From assembly GCA_964474635.1 (NCBI GenBank), contig CAYYTT010000005.1, forward strand, positions 1 to 64,000: a DNA stretch of 64,000 nt, written 5' to 3'. This document shows, piece by piece, positions 9,709 to 19,600 of the stretch (position 1 is the stretch's first letter; every line of letters starts with the position of its first letter). The notes beneath the pieces are model-generated. The model saw nothing but the letters and a program-made list of their open reading frames with translations, did no database searches and was not told the DNA's origin. The position numbers and the translations under genes are program-made. The DNA comes from CAYUYV01 sp964474635 (GTDB taxonomy: Bacteria; Pseudomonadota; Alphaproteobacteria; JAJFIK01).

Positions 9709-10440
9709 ATGTCCACGGACGCGGAGGCTCCAGAATATGTGATCGCCTCGACACCTCGGAGCGGCAGTTCTTTGTTGGGCGCGCTTCTGACCCAATCGGG
9801 CCTGCTTGGGCACCCCGAGGAATACCTGAACCAGAGTGTTCACGTGCCGCAACTGGCCCGCAAATTCGGCCTGGTCGGCGCCGGAGGGCAGCTTGATCTT
9901 GAGGCCTATGTGGATGTGTTGCGGACCAAAACGGCCACGCCGAACGGCGCTTTCGGGCTCAAAACCCACAACAGCCACATTGAGCCGCTCAAGGCCCTGC
10001 CGGCGATCCAGCGCCTTTTGGCGCGCAGTCGCTTCATTTGGATCACCCGCGAAGACATCGTGGCCCGGGCGGTCTCCTTTTACATTGCGGGGGTCACCAA
10101 ACAGTGGAGCTCGCTCGACACGGCGCGGGCCGCCGTTCCGCCCTTCGATGCCAAGGCCATCGGCACCTTGCTGGCCGAGATCCAGCGACAAAACGCCGGG
10201 TGGGAGCGGTTTTTCGCCATCAACGACGTGCCCATGACGGCGGTGACCTATGAGGCGCTCCAGGCGGATCCGGCCGAGGTCAACGCGCGCCTTTCGGCGT
10301 TTTTGGAGATCGATCTGCCGCCCTTCGTGCCCTTGGAAGAAGCCGGGATCGAGCGCCAGTCGACGAAACTGAACGCTGACTACATCCAGCGGTTTCGAGA
10401 CATCCACGCCATCGCCGAACAGTTTCGCCAGGCCGCCTAG
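9709..10440 (+). CDS. Stf0-type sulfotransferase
   Basis: 243 residues. The N-terminal PAPS 5'-phosphosulfate loop reads IASTPRSGSSLLG, followed by HPEEYLN, and the 3'-phosphate region is around RFIWITREDIVARAVSF. This is the pattern of Stf0 (trehalose 2-sulfotransferase) family proteins; the acceptor here is unknown. It is a single gene: the divergent M1 peptidase lies upstream and a strong terminator overlaps the stop codon. Start ATG follows AAAGGATC. Confidence 0.8.
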   Translation: MSTDAEAPEYVIASTPRSGSSLLGALLTQSGLLGHPEEYLNQSVHVPQLARKFGLVGAGGQLDLEAYVDVLRTKTATPNGAFGLKTHNSHIEPLKALPAIQRLLARSRFIWITREDIVARAVSFYIAGVTKQWSSLDTARAAVPPFDAKAIGTLLAEIQRQNAGWERFFAINDVPMTAVTYEALQADPAEVNARLSAFLEIDLPPFVPLEEAGIERQSTKLNADYIQRFRDIHAIAEQFRQAA

Positions 10441-10477
10441 TGTTTCGAATCTGACGTTTCGAACCACTAGGTTTTTT
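10436..10477 (+). terminator. Rho-independent terminator of the sulfotransferase gene
   Basis: CCTAGTG...TTCGAA pairs with TTCGAA...CACTAGG around a short loop (one mismatch in the stem), followed directly by six T. The left arm includes the stop codon of the sulfotransferase gene. Confidence 0.85.
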
Positions 10478-10483
10478 GTTGAT

Positions 10484-10606
10484 GGATCAACTTATCCAGA
10501 CATTTGAAGGGCTTATCCATTGCCTCACCTCGACCTGTCGGGCTTCAAATGTCTGGGTCGATCCACTAGAGCCGCTTCCGTTCAAACGGACCCGGCTCTT
10601 TGTGTT
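10484..10606 (+). ncRNA. Candidate small structured RNA or palindromic element
   Basis: Between the sulfotransferase terminator and a second terminator lies a perfect 14-bp inverted repeat (arms 10496-10509 and 10543-10556, CCAGACATTTGAAG and its complement) with a 33-nt spacer. Flanking GGATC/GATCC can extend the pairing. CTTATCCA occurs twice in it, at the left arm and in the loop. The segment ends in the AGAGCCG/CGGCTCT hairpin plus T-rich tract. No start codon with a plausible ribosome site was found. It could be an sRNA with its own terminator or a decayed mobile palindrome. Confidence 0.35.
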
Positions 10607-10622
10607 ATTTCGCTCGCGCGCC
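10568..10622 (+). terminator. Terminator-like repeat element, copy 1
   Basis: The stem AGAGCCG (10568-10574) pairs with CGGCTCT (10593-10599), with an inner palindrome CCGTTCAAACGG, then TTTGTGTTATTT. A block of 24 bp (10578-10601) and a further 15 bp (10608-10622) are identical to the element at 38398-38441, so conservation extends past the hairpin. Confidence 0.65.
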
Positions 10623-10853
10623 GCCATCGAGGAGCGCCCCGAAAGATGCGACAGGGGCGCGTGAGCACAACACAAACAGTGCAACGGCAAGCTGGACGCA
10701 GGTTGATCTGACTTTCTCGCCCGCTGCTAGCGTTGGCCCGATCAAGACGGATGGGTGCTGGACCCGTGCCTGGCGTCGTATCGGCCATCGCTTTAAGGTG
10801 TAGGTGCACGGAGCCGTCCATGGCCCGGGTTACCCTTGCGCGAGGACCGCACC

Positions 10854-11450
10854 ATGCCCCAGCCCCACCTTGAGTTCTGGTTCGAATTCGCCAGCACATA
10901 TTCTTATGTGGCCGCCTCCCGTGTGCCTCGCCTCGCCGGCGCGGCGGGCGTGCCCGTGGTGTACCGTCCGTTTCTGCTCGGTCCGGTCTTTGGGGCCCAG
11001 GGCCTCACGGACTCGCCCTTCAATGTTTATCCCGTGAAGGGCGCCTATATGTGGCGTGACATGGAGCGTCTGTGTGCGGATGAGGGGCTTGCCATGCGTC
11101 GCCCATCCGTCTTTCCGCGCAATGGCCTGCTTGGCGCGCGGGCGGCCATTGCGGTCGGCCGGGAACCCTGGCTGCCGGACTTCGTTCTGGGTGTCTACAC
11201 GGCCAATTTTGCTGAAGACTTGGAGATTTCTAAGCCGGAGATCGTGGCGCGCGTCCTGCGGGGGCTTGGCCAAGACCCTGAGCCCGTGCTGGCGCGCACC
11301 CAAGACCAGGACGTCAAAGACACCTTGCGTGCCAACACCGATGAGGCCATGGCCAAGGGGATCTTCGGCGCACCAACCTTCACCGTCGGGACGGAAGTGT
11401 TCTGGGGCAACGACCGGTTGGACCATGCCCTGGCCTGGGCCGCGCGTTAA
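10854..11450 (+). CDS. 2-hydroxychromene-2-carboxylate isomerase-like DsbA-fold protein
   Basis: 198 residues. It opens with LEFWFEFASTYSYVAASR, the glutathione-binding start typical of HCCA isomerases/kappa GSTs (a serine replaces the DsbA CxxC). It continues with YRPFLLGPVF and ends with the family hallmark GIFGAPTFTVG.EVFWGNDRLD. The family isomerises aromatic ring-cleavage intermediates in naphthalene-type pathways, but most genomic copies have no known substrate. ATG 10854 sits behind GCGAGGA; a TTG at 10836 is an alternative with no better site. It converges on the TPR gene, overlapping by 4 bp. Confidence 0.8.
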   Translation: MPQPHLEFWFEFASTYSYVAASRVPRLAGAAGVPVVYRPFLLGPVFGAQGLTDSPFNVYPVKGAYMWRDMERLCADEGLAMRRPSVFPRNGLLGARAAIAVGREPWLPDFVLGVYTANFAEDLEISKPEIVARVLRGLGQDPEPVLARTQDQDVKDTLRANTDEAMAKGIFGAPTFTVGTEVFWGNDRLDHALAWAAR

Positions 11451-12760
11451 GCCGCGCCGCGACTGGCGGCACGCCGCACGGCGTCCTCGGCCGTCGCAAT
11501 AAAGACCTCGCGTTGGGCATGGCTGCCGCCCAGGGGCGAGAAGTCCTCCTGGAGGGGAGCAAGGTGCTCCGCCGCCACCTCGAACTGGCCAAGTCCGTGG
11601 GCGGCAAGCCCGCGTGCGGTCGGCACGGCCACGTCGCGCCACAGGCGGCGGCACCGGTAATCCGGCCGCGCGTCCACCGTCCGCGCCATGGACGCAATGA
11701 AACGCGCCGCATCCGCGTCGTGTCCCGCGCGGGCGAGCGCGTAGACATAGTGGAGATCGAGGAAGGGCAGCACATGCTCCCGGGGCCGGCTGCGGACTGT
11801 CTCCAGGATTGGAGCCCAGCGTTCGCCCACATCGGCGCCGCCCAGTTCAAGGCGCCAAAGCGCGGAAATCGCCCCCACCAGTTCCTGGGAAAAGCCGGGC
11901 GACACGCCCCAAAGGCGCCGGTCATAGATGTCGAGCGCGCCCGCCATATCGCCAAGATGCATGTGGAAGAGGGCCGTGTGCCACCAATTGTGCAGGCGGA
12001 TGAACTTTCCCATGCCGCCCCAGTGGCGCGACTGTGCCTGCATAAACGCCAGGCCACGCTCCGCCGCGCCCGCCGTCTCGTGGATATGGGCAAGTGCGTG
12101 GTGCGTCCAGCCGTCGCTGGGAAGGGCCGCGAGGGCCCGCTCGGCGGCCTCGATGGCCTCCTCCGGGCGATGGTCCTGTTCAAGACCGAAGGCCTCCATG
12201 CCATGCACGTAAGGGGCGTCCGGATAGGTGGCCGCCGTGTCCTGCGCCAGGGCCAGCAGGGCGTGCCGGTCGCCCAGATTGAAGGCGTGGTACTGGCCCC
12301 ATTTCGCCGCGATCACATCGCTCGGCCAGCGCTTGATAAGGGCAAGGCTTTCGCTCAAGGCCCGGCGGTAGTCCTGGCGGTGCCAGGCCTCCACGAGGCG
12401 CAAAAAGGCTCGGTCTCGGGCGCTCGCCCGGCCGAGGCTGCGGCGCGCCTGCGCCAGGTAGATGGCGGCCGCATCGAAGCCTTCCCGGCTTTCGGCGGCC
12501 ATGTGTACGGCCGCCGCATGGGCCTGGGCACCCGGGCAGTCCGGATCCTCGTCGGCGGCCTCGATGATTGCCGGCAAGGTGCAGTCATAGCCTAAAAAGC
12601 CGAGCGCATAGCGTTCAAAGGCCGCCTCCGTCCGGCCCGTCGCCGCACTGAGGGAGAAGTCGAAGGGGTGGGGGGGCAACTGGCTGGGAGGCATGGGGGT
12701 GGTGGGCAAGGGGTTGGGAGCCTGGGACGAAAGGTCGATGGCGGTCGCGCTGGCGGTCAT
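11447..12760 (-). CDS. TTC38-like tetratricopeptide repeat protein
   Basis: 437 residues, all-helical, with TPR-like repeats (for example PDAPYVHGMEAFGLEQDHRPEEA, SDGWTHHALAHIHETAG). The segment IRLHNWWHTALFHMHLGD is characteristic of the TTC38 family. No catalytic residues or signal peptide were recognised; it is probably a cytoplasmic protein of unknown partner. AAAGGAG lies 12 nt upstream of ATG 12760, which decides against the in-frame TTG at 12784 (the ribosome site would then be inside the gene). It starts with a proline-rich low-complexity stretch (residues ~15-35). Confidence 0.75.
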   Translation of the reverse strand: MTASATAIDLSSQAPNPLPTTPMPPSQLPPHPFDFSLSAATGRTEAAFERYALGFLGYDCTLPAIIEAADEDPDCPGAQAHAAAVHMAAESREGFDAAAIYLAQARRSLGRASARDRAFLRLVEAWHRQDYRRALSESLALIKRWPSDVIAAKWGQYHAFNLGDRHALLALAQDTAATYPDAPYVHGMEAFGLEQDHRPEEAIEAAERALAALPSDGWTHHALAHIHETAGAAERGLAFMQAQSRHWGGMGKFIRLHNWWHTALFHMHLGDMAGALDIYDRRLWGVSPGFSQELVGAISALWRLELGGADVGERWAPILETVRSRPREHVLPFLDLHYVYALARAGHDADAARFIASMARTVDARPDYRCRRLWRDVAVPTARGLAAHGLGQFEVAAEHLAPLQEDFSPLGGSHAQREVFIATAEDAVRRAASRGAA

Positions 12761-12895
12761 GGGCGCCGGGTACTCCTTTGACAATCATAGGCACTTCCAT
12801 ATGGGACGATCTCCCACCCCCCGCACCTCGCCTCAGGCTGATCTGATCGGCGCGGTGTCCGCAGACAAAATCCCGTGAAGGCGAAGCCCTCCCAA

Positions 12896-12974
12896 GGGCA
12901 TTGGGTGGGGGCATTGGGTGGGGGCATCGGGTGGAGGCCTTGGGCGGGGCGTTGAGGCCTTGGGCGCGGCGTTG
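12896..12974. repeat. Two short tandem repeats upstream of the phosphatase gene
   Basis: Three copies of a 13-bp unit (GGGCATTGGGTGG, the third with one change) occupy 12896-12934, directly followed by two copies of a 20-bp unit at 12935-12954 and 12955-12974 (one difference). They lie about 90 bp upstream of the alkaline phosphatase start. Confidence 0.8.
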
Positions 12975-13062
12975 ATCTGGCGTAAACCGGTGGGGCGCGC
13001 GGGGGGTGATCGAGACCCATGGTCGCGCAAGGCGCAGGCCCGAACAAGAAAGGCAGGGACCG

Positions 13063-14712
13063 ATGTCTCACACGCAGGTCAGGACGGTTCGCGATGGCGC
13101 CGGCACAGCGGCGCAGACAATCATACCTGCGGCAACGGCCCTGTGCGCGGCAACGGCCCCGTGCGCGGCGATGGCCCTGTGCGCGGCGATGGCGCTGACA
13201 CTTGCCCCGCTGCGTGCGCACGCCGATGGTCCCGGGACGATCGTCCAGGCCGATAGCGCCTGGTTCAAGGACGCGCGGGCCGAACTGGAAGCGCGCCGGG
13301 CGCGCACGCCCATCGATCAAAGAGCGCGCAACGTAATCCTGTTCGTGGGCGACGGGATGGACGTGACGACGGTGACGGCGGCACGCATCCATGCGGGCCA
13401 AAAGGCCGGTAAACCGGGAGAGGAAGGCGCCCTGTCCTTCGAGACCTTTCCCCACCTGGCACTCTCGAAGACCTACACCACGAATGCGCAGACCCCGGAC
13501 AGTGCGGGCACGGCAACGGCCATGGTCACGGGCGTCAAGACGTCCCTGGGCGTCATTTCGGTCTCGGAACACGTGGCCTTCAACGACTGTGCGGCCGCCC
13601 AGGCCAACGAGCTGACCACCATTGCCGACCTGGCGGAAGCGGCCGGCATGGCCACGGGGATCGTCACGTCAACGCGCGTCACCCACGCGACCCCGGCGGT
13701 GCTCTATGCCCATTCGGCCAATCGCAATTGGGAAGACGATGCCGCCCTTCCCGAGGGCGTGCCCTGCAGGGATATTGCCGCGCAGTTGATCGAGGCCGGC
13801 CACGGCGATGGCATGGATGTGGTGCTGGGTGGTGGGCGTGCGAATTTTCTGCCCAAGGACATGGCGGACCCGGAATATCCCGATCGCACCGGCCGGCGCG
13901 CCGATGGGCGCAATCTTGCCGCCGAATGGCAGGCGAGCCGGCCCGGCGGGACCTATGTGTGGAACCGGGAGGGCTTTGAGGCCGTCGATTTCGCCACATC
14001 CGGACCGGTCCTGGGATTGTTTCAGCCAAGCCACATGAACTACGAAGCGGACCGGGCGCGCGATGCGGCGGGCGAGCCCTCCCTTGCGGACATGACAAAG
14101 GCCGCGATCACAGCCCTGTCCCGCGACACGGACGGCTTTTTCCTTCTTGTCGAGGGCGGGCGCATCGACCATGCCCACCATGCCGTGAACGCGGCGCGGG
14201 CCCTTGAAGACACCGTGATGTTCGCCGAGGCCGTCGCCATGGCCCAGGCCATGACGGATGAGCGCGAAACACTGATCATCGTGACGGCCGACCATGGCCA
14301 CCAGATGGTCATGCAGGGCTATGCTCAGCGCGGCAATCCGATCCTGGGCCTCCTGCGCAGTCTGAACAGGGCGGACGGCAGCGCGGCAGACGAGCCCGCA
14401 AAAGCCGCCGACGGCAAGCCTTACACGGTGCTCGCCTACGGAAACGGTCCGAGTTCACCCTATATGCCTGACGCAGAGACCCCCGCCGAGCCGGCCCCGC
14501 GCGCGGACCTGAGCGCGGCCGATCCGGCGGCCCTCAATTTTCAGCAGCCCTCCTTGGTGCCCCTGGGCTCGGAAACCCATGGCGGACAAGACGTGGCCAT
14601 TTACGCGCGCGGCCCGCGAGCCTTCCTGTTCGATGGCACCGTGGAGCAAAACTACATCTTCCATGTGATGGCCCACGCCCTCGAACTGCCCCGCGCCGGC
14701 GAGGCCGACTGA
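13063..14712 (+). CDS. phoA: Alkaline phosphatase (PhoA family), exported
   Basis: 549 residues. A long alanine-rich hydrophobic segment (residues ~25-45, ending APLRAHA) is the signal peptide, so the enzyme acts in the periplasm. The family residues are present: first metal ligand in LFVGDGMD, the phosphorylated serine in PDSAGTA (about residue 147), ligands in GRIDHAHH, TADHGHQ and the final ETHGGQD. It hydrolyses phosphomonoesters. The start follows AAAGGCAGGG; a longer frame from 13006 has no ribosome site. The signal sequence is encoded by three imperfect 18-bp tandem repeats (13138-13191). Confidence 0.9.
   Translation: MSHTQVRTVRDGAGTAAQTIIPAATALCAATAPCAAMALCAAMALTLAPLRAHADGPGTIVQADSAWFKDARAELEARRARTPIDQRARNVILFVGDGMDVTTVTAARIHAGQKAGKPGEEGALSFETFPHLALSKTYTTNAQTPDSAGTATAMVTGVKTSLGVISVSEHVAFNDCAAAQANELTTIADLAEAAGMATGIVTSTRVTHATPAVLYAHSANRNWEDDAALPEGVPCRDIAAQLIEAGHGDGMDVVLGGGRANFLPKDMADPEYPDRTGRRADGRNLAAEWQASRPGGTYVWNREGFEAVDFATSGPVLGLFQPSHMNYEADRARDAAGEPSLADMTKAAITALSRDTDGFFLLVEGGRIDHAHHAVNAARALEDTVMFAEAVAMAQAMTDERETLIIVTADHGHQMVMQGYAQRGNPILGLLRSLNRADGSAADEPAKAADGKPYTVLAYGNGPSSPYMPDAETPAEPAPRADLSAADPAALNFQQPSLVPLGSETHGGQDVAIYARGPRAFLFDGTVEQNYIFHVMAHALELPRAGEAD
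13138..13191 (+). repeat. 18-bp tandem repeat within the phosphatase signal sequence
   Basis: Three consecutive 18-bp units (GCCCTGTGCGCGGCAACG and close variants) encode ALCAAT, APCAAM and ALCAAM. Gain or loss of a unit keeps frame and would change signal-peptide length by six residues. Confidence 0.75.
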
Positions 14713-14759
14713 CCCGGCGCCCGGCGGCACCCAACAGCACAAAAAAGGACACGTCAGCC

Positions 14760-15662
14760 ATGGCCACACTCGCATTTGTCGGTCTGGGGAACATGGGGCT
14801 GCCCATGGCGCTCAATCTGGTGAAGGCGGGCCATACGGTGCGCGCCTTTGACCTGAACGAGGCCGCGGTCGCCAAGGCGGTGGAGGGCGGCGCCGAAAAC
14901 GCCGCGTCCATAACGCACGCCGTCGATGGGGCCGCGGCGGTCGTCAGTATGCTGCCGGCGGGCCGGCATGTGGAAGCCGTTTATACGCAAGCGGACGGCC
15001 TGTTTGAGAGTGCCGCCCAGGGCACCCTGATGATCGACTGCTCCACCATCGATGTGGAAACCGCGCGGCGGGTGAATGCGGCCGCCCGCGACAAGGGCAT
15101 GGCCATGGTCGATGCGCCGGTGTCGGGCGGCATCATGGCGGCGGAGGCGGGCAGCCTCACCTTCATGGTCGGCGGTGCGCAGGACGCCTTTTCGCGCGCC
15201 CGGCCCCTGCTGGAGGCCATGGGCAAGACCATCGTGCATGCCGGGGACGCGGGCACCGGCCAGGCGGCCAAGATCTGCAACAACATGCTGCTTGGCATTT
15301 CCATGATCGGTGTTGCGGAGGCCTTCGTTCTGGCCGAGAAACTCGGGCTCGACTGGCAAAAGCTGTTCGACATCTCGTCCAAGGCCTCCGGGCAATGCTG
15401 GTCGCTCACGACCTATTGCCCCGTGCCCGGGCCCGTGCCCGGCGCGCCGTCCAACCGGGATTATGCCCCGGGTTTCGCCGCCGCCATGATGCTGAAGGAC
15501 CTCAAACTGGCGCAGGAAGCGGCCCAGTCCAGCGGTGCGACGACGCCCCTGGGGGCCCAGGCGGCCGGGCTCTACAGCCTCTTTGCATCAACGGGCGCCG
15601 CGCAGGAGGACTTTTCAGGTATCGTCAATTTCCTGCGTGGGGAGCGCATCGGGAAGCCTTGA
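14760..15662 (+). CDS. mmsB: 3-hydroxyisobutyrate dehydrogenase
   Basis: 300 residues. It has the beta-hydroxyacid dehydrogenase signature at the N-terminus (FVGLGNMGLPMALNL, NAD-binding Rossmann loop), the substrate-binding segment DAPVSGGIMAAEAG, and the catalytic lysine in GTGQAAKICNN. The C-terminal helical domain has the family's NRDYAPGF and KDLKLAQEAA segments. It oxidises 3-hydroxyisobutyrate to methylmalonate semialdehyde in valine breakdown; no other valine-degradation gene adjoins it. It is preceded by AAAAAAGGACACG and lies 47 bp after the phosphatase gene. Confidence 0.9.
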   Translation: MATLAFVGLGNMGLPMALNLVKAGHTVRAFDLNEAAVAKAVEGGAENAASITHAVDGAAAVVSMLPAGRHVEAVYTQADGLFESAAQGTLMIDCSTIDVETARRVNAAARDKGMAMVDAPVSGGIMAAEAGSLTFMVGGAQDAFSRARPLLEAMGKTIVHAGDAGTGQAAKICNNMLLGISMIGVAEAFVLAEKLGLDWQKLFDISSKASGQCWSLTTYCPVPGPVPGAPSNRDYAPGFAAAMMLKDLKLAQEAAQSSGATTPLGAQAAGLYSLFASTGAAQEDFSGIVNFLRGERIGKP

Positions 15663-15711
15663 GTTGGGTGCGGATGGTCTTGAACAGACCGGACGAAGGG
15701 GACGTGAAGCC

Positions 15712-16434
15712 ATGGGGCGGCACTTTGAAGGAAACCTGCACCGGCACGGGGTGCCGGCGGCCATTCTGGCGCTTGGCGCGGTTCTGCTCGCCGGATGCGC
15801 GAGCATGAACGAAGACGAATGCCGAACCGCGGACTGGACGCAGGTGGGCTACCTCGACGGGATTGACGGACGACCGGAACAGCGTTTCGCGGACCACCAG
15901 AAGGCATGTGCCAAACACGGCATTACCGCCGACCTCCAGGCCTATCGCCAGGGCCGAATCCGGGGCGTGCGCAGCTATTGCGTGCCGGAGACCGGCTTTC
16001 GCGAAGGGCTGGAGGGGGCGCGCTACGAGGGGGTGTGCCCGCCCGATCTGGCGGCGGACTTCCAGGCGGCCTATGAGGACGGCCGGCGGATTTATGACCT
16101 GCGCGAGGAGGTCGAGGCGATCAGCCGCCGGATGACACGCCTTGCCGACCGCGCCGAGGACATTGAGGACCGGGCGCGCGATATCGATGTGGCCCTCGCT
16201 GGGGACGGGCTCACGGCCGAGGAGCGGCGCGCCCTTGTTGAGGAAATGCGCGATCTGCGGGCGGAAATCGGCGACCTGGAGGGCGAGCGCGGCGAATTGC
16301 GGGCGGATCTGGACCGCGCGCGCCGGCGGCTCATTCGCGAAGAGGCCCTCATTTTGCCAGCGTATGGCTATTCGGCCGGTATACCCTCAGGAAGATATGG
16401 ACAAGATCCTTACGGGACGGAGCCATATCGATAG
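15712..16434 (+). CDS. DUF2799 lipoprotein
   Basis: 240 residues. The N-terminal hydrophobic segment ends in a clear lipobox (LLAGC), so the mature protein is anchored in the outer or inner membrane. The core (DWTQVGYLDGIDGRP, FADHQKACAKHG, YRQGRIRGVRSYC, FREGLEGARYEGVCP) matches DUF2799 proteins. Residues ~130-215 form a highly charged coiled coil (repeated R/E/D with heptad-like leucines). The C-terminus is tyrosine/glycine-rich. Function unknown. ATG 15712 is the only start that places the lipobox near the N-terminus. Confidence 0.8.
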   Translation: MGRHFEGNLHRHGVPAAILALGAVLLAGCASMNEDECRTADWTQVGYLDGIDGRPEQRFADHQKACAKHGITADLQAYRQGRIRGVRSYCVPETGFREGLEGARYEGVCPPDLAADFQAAYEDGRRIYDLREEVEAISRRMTRLADRAEDIEDRARDIDVALAGDGLTAEERRALVEEMRDLRAEIGDLEGERGELRADLDRARRRLIREEALILPAYGYSAGIPSGRYGQDPYGTEPYR

Positions 16435-16622
16435 ATCCGTTCCACGCGACATTAAAAAGACTTCACATATAAAACCCGAGTGTTGCCGGAATTGCTGCAT
16501 AGCAGAACGCCCTGATGAGGGTATAAAAATGGCTGGGCGCTCGCCGGGGGGTGAACTGCCAGTCAATCGTCATTGAGACTGCTTTGATCGTTTGACCGTC
16601 ACAGTTTGAGGACGCATCAGCC

Positions 16623-19600
16623 ATGGCCAGCCCTGAGATCCGTTTTGAAGTGACCGAGACCTGGTCTAGCGGATTCAACGGAAAACTGTTCATCCGCAAC
16701 ATGGCCGACGTGACCATGGACCGCTGGACGGTGAGTTTTTCCGATCCCGGGTTGACCATCAAAACCGTTTGGGGCGCCAGCCTTGTGTCCTCTGCCGGCG
16801 GTACTTTGTCGTTCGAGGCCAAGGACTGGACCCTCGATCTGCAGCCGGATGAAGAAGGCTCCTTCGGGTTCACCGCGGATGGCGTTCCGCCCGCTTCGCT
16901 CGCCAATCTGACCTTCACGCCGTTCTATGCCGGCGGCGTCGATCCCACGGAACCGACTCCGGTTATCTCCATTGGCGATGCGGTGCGCAACGAGGAGGAC
17001 GGCAGCGTTACCGTGACGGCCTCCCTGTCCGCGCCGAGCACGCGGGACGTGAGCGCGACTTGGGAAACCCAGACCGGGACGGCGGGAAGCAACGATTTCG
17101 TGATGACGTCGGGCACCCTGACCATTCCGGCGGGCAGCACCAGCGCGGCCCTATCGGTGATGTTGCTTGACGATGCAAGGGTGGAGGCGGACGAAACCTT
17201 CTCCGTTGTGCTGACCGGCGCGACTTACGCGGATCTGGGCGACGCGACCGCGACCGTGACCATCCGGGATACGGACACGCCGGGCACGCAAGGCGCCATT
17301 TTGGACGGTACGGATGATCAACCGGAAGTCCGGTTCGAGGTCACGCAGACCTGGAATGGCGGCTTTAATGGAAAGATCTTTATCAAGAATACCACCGGTG
17401 AGACCATCGACCGTTGGACCGTCAGTTTCGACAATCCCGATCTCACCGTCACCACCGTTTGGGGCGCCGAGCTTGTTTCCTCGAATGCCCAGAAGCTGGT
17501 CTTTGAGGCAAGGGACTGGACCCTCGATCTGCAGGCGGGCGAGGAAGGCAATTTCGGCTTCACGGCCCGGGGCGTTCCGCCGTCGAGCTTGAACGATCTC
17601 GTCTTCCTCACCAATGTCACCGCCGACACGCCGGCGCCCGGCGATGCGGGCCAGCCGGAGCTTCGCTTTGAGGTGACGGACACCTGGACGGGCGGTTTCA
17701 ACGGCAAGATCTTCATCACCAACACGACCGGCAAAACCATCGACACATGGTCCGCCACATTCGACAATCCCGATTTGACCATTACGACCGTCTGGGGCGC
17801 GGAACTGATCCTGGCGACGCCGGAGACCTTCTACTTTGAAGGCCGTGACTGGACCCTCGATCTTCAGCCTGGAGAAGAAGCCAATTTCGGCTTCACGGCC
17901 CGTGGTACGCCGCCGAGCAATCTTACCGGCCTCAGTTTCGTCCCCGATTACGCGGGCGACGAGGGCACCGGGAGTGATGGGACGCCGCCCACCGTCAGCG
18001 TTTCGGATCGTTCCGTGAACGAAGAGGCGGGCACGGTGAGCGTCACCGTGGTCCTCTCCAAGATCAGCACGGACGATGTGACCGTCAACTGGACAACCAA
18101 TCTGGGCACCGCTGGCCCAACGGACTTCGTCCAGGACAGCGGCTCCCTGACGATCAAGGCCGGCATGCTGACCGGGACGATTTCCGTGGCGCTAACGGAC
18201 GATAATAATGCGGAACTCGATGAGACGTTCACGGTTTTACTAACCGAAGCGAGCGGAGCCACCCTGGGCGACGCCAAGGCAACCGTGACCATCCTCAATA
18301 GCGATACGGCACCGGGCGGCGGTGATGCGAGCCCGGAGAACATCCCGGAACTGAGTTTCGGCGTGACCCAGACCTGGTCCACGGGCTTCAATGCCCAGGT
18401 CGCAATCGAGAACGATACCGACCGGCTCGTCGAGACCTGGACTGTTCGCTTCGACAACCCGGGCCTGACGATCAAGGCGGTCTGGGGCGCCGACCTGATT
18501 TCCACCGCAAATGGCGAGTTTGTGTTCCAGTCCAAGGACTGGACCCTCGATGTGGATCCGGGTGAGACGGCGAGCTTTGGATTTACAGCCGATGGTACGC
18601 CCCCGGCATCCCTCTCCGGGCTGACCATCGAGCCGGTTTTCGAACCCGATCCGGGCCTCGCCGATCCTACGGGGCGCACCGTGCCGAGCGACGGTCCGTA
18701 TGCAAGCGATAACGGCAGTCCCTTCGACGGCGGCGATTATCAGGACGTCCTGGGCAAGTCCATGCTGTTCTACTACGCCCAGTATTCCGGCGATCTGCCC
18801 GACGATCATCCCGTGGCCTGGCGCAATGACTCCGCCCTGACCGATGGCGCGGATGTGGGCCGGGATCTGACCGGCGGGTGGTATGACGCCGGTGACCATG
18901 TGAAATTCGGGCTGCCCAGCGCCTACACCGCGACGATGCTTGCCTGGGGCGGGATTGCCTTCGAGGACGGCTATAAGACCTCCGGCAGCTACGGCGATCT
19001 TGTGAACCACCTTGAGTGGATTACGGATTATTTCCTGCGTGCTTACGATGACAAGGGTACGGCGGACCTCTCCGATGATGTCTTTTATGCCCAAGTCGGT
19101 GACGGCGCCCTCGACCATGCCTTCTGGGGCGCGCCGGAAGATATGACCATGGACCGGCCGACCTTTGCGATCACGGCCGATAATCCTGGGACGGAGGTCA
19201 CCGCCGAAACCGCGGCGGCCATGGCGGCAAGCTCCATCCTCCTGCGCGACGCGGGCCAGACAGCTTATGCGGATGAATTGCTCGCGGCGGCGCAAAAGCT
19301 CTACGCCTTCGCGGAGACCTATCAGGGGAACTACGCCGAGGCCATTCCGGAGGTGGAGGACTTTTATAACTCCTGGAGCGGATATTCCGACGAGTTGGCC
19401 TGGGGCGCGAACTGGCTCTACCAGGCCACGGGTGACACAAGCTATCTGGAAAAGTCCGAGGCCTACTATAACTCGCCGAGCTATAGCTGGACCATCAATT
19501 GGGACAACAAGTATCATGGCTTGTCCCAATTGCTGGCGATCCAGACCGGCGATTACGTCTACACCCGGGATGTCTGGTTGCACCTGAATACCTGGATGGA

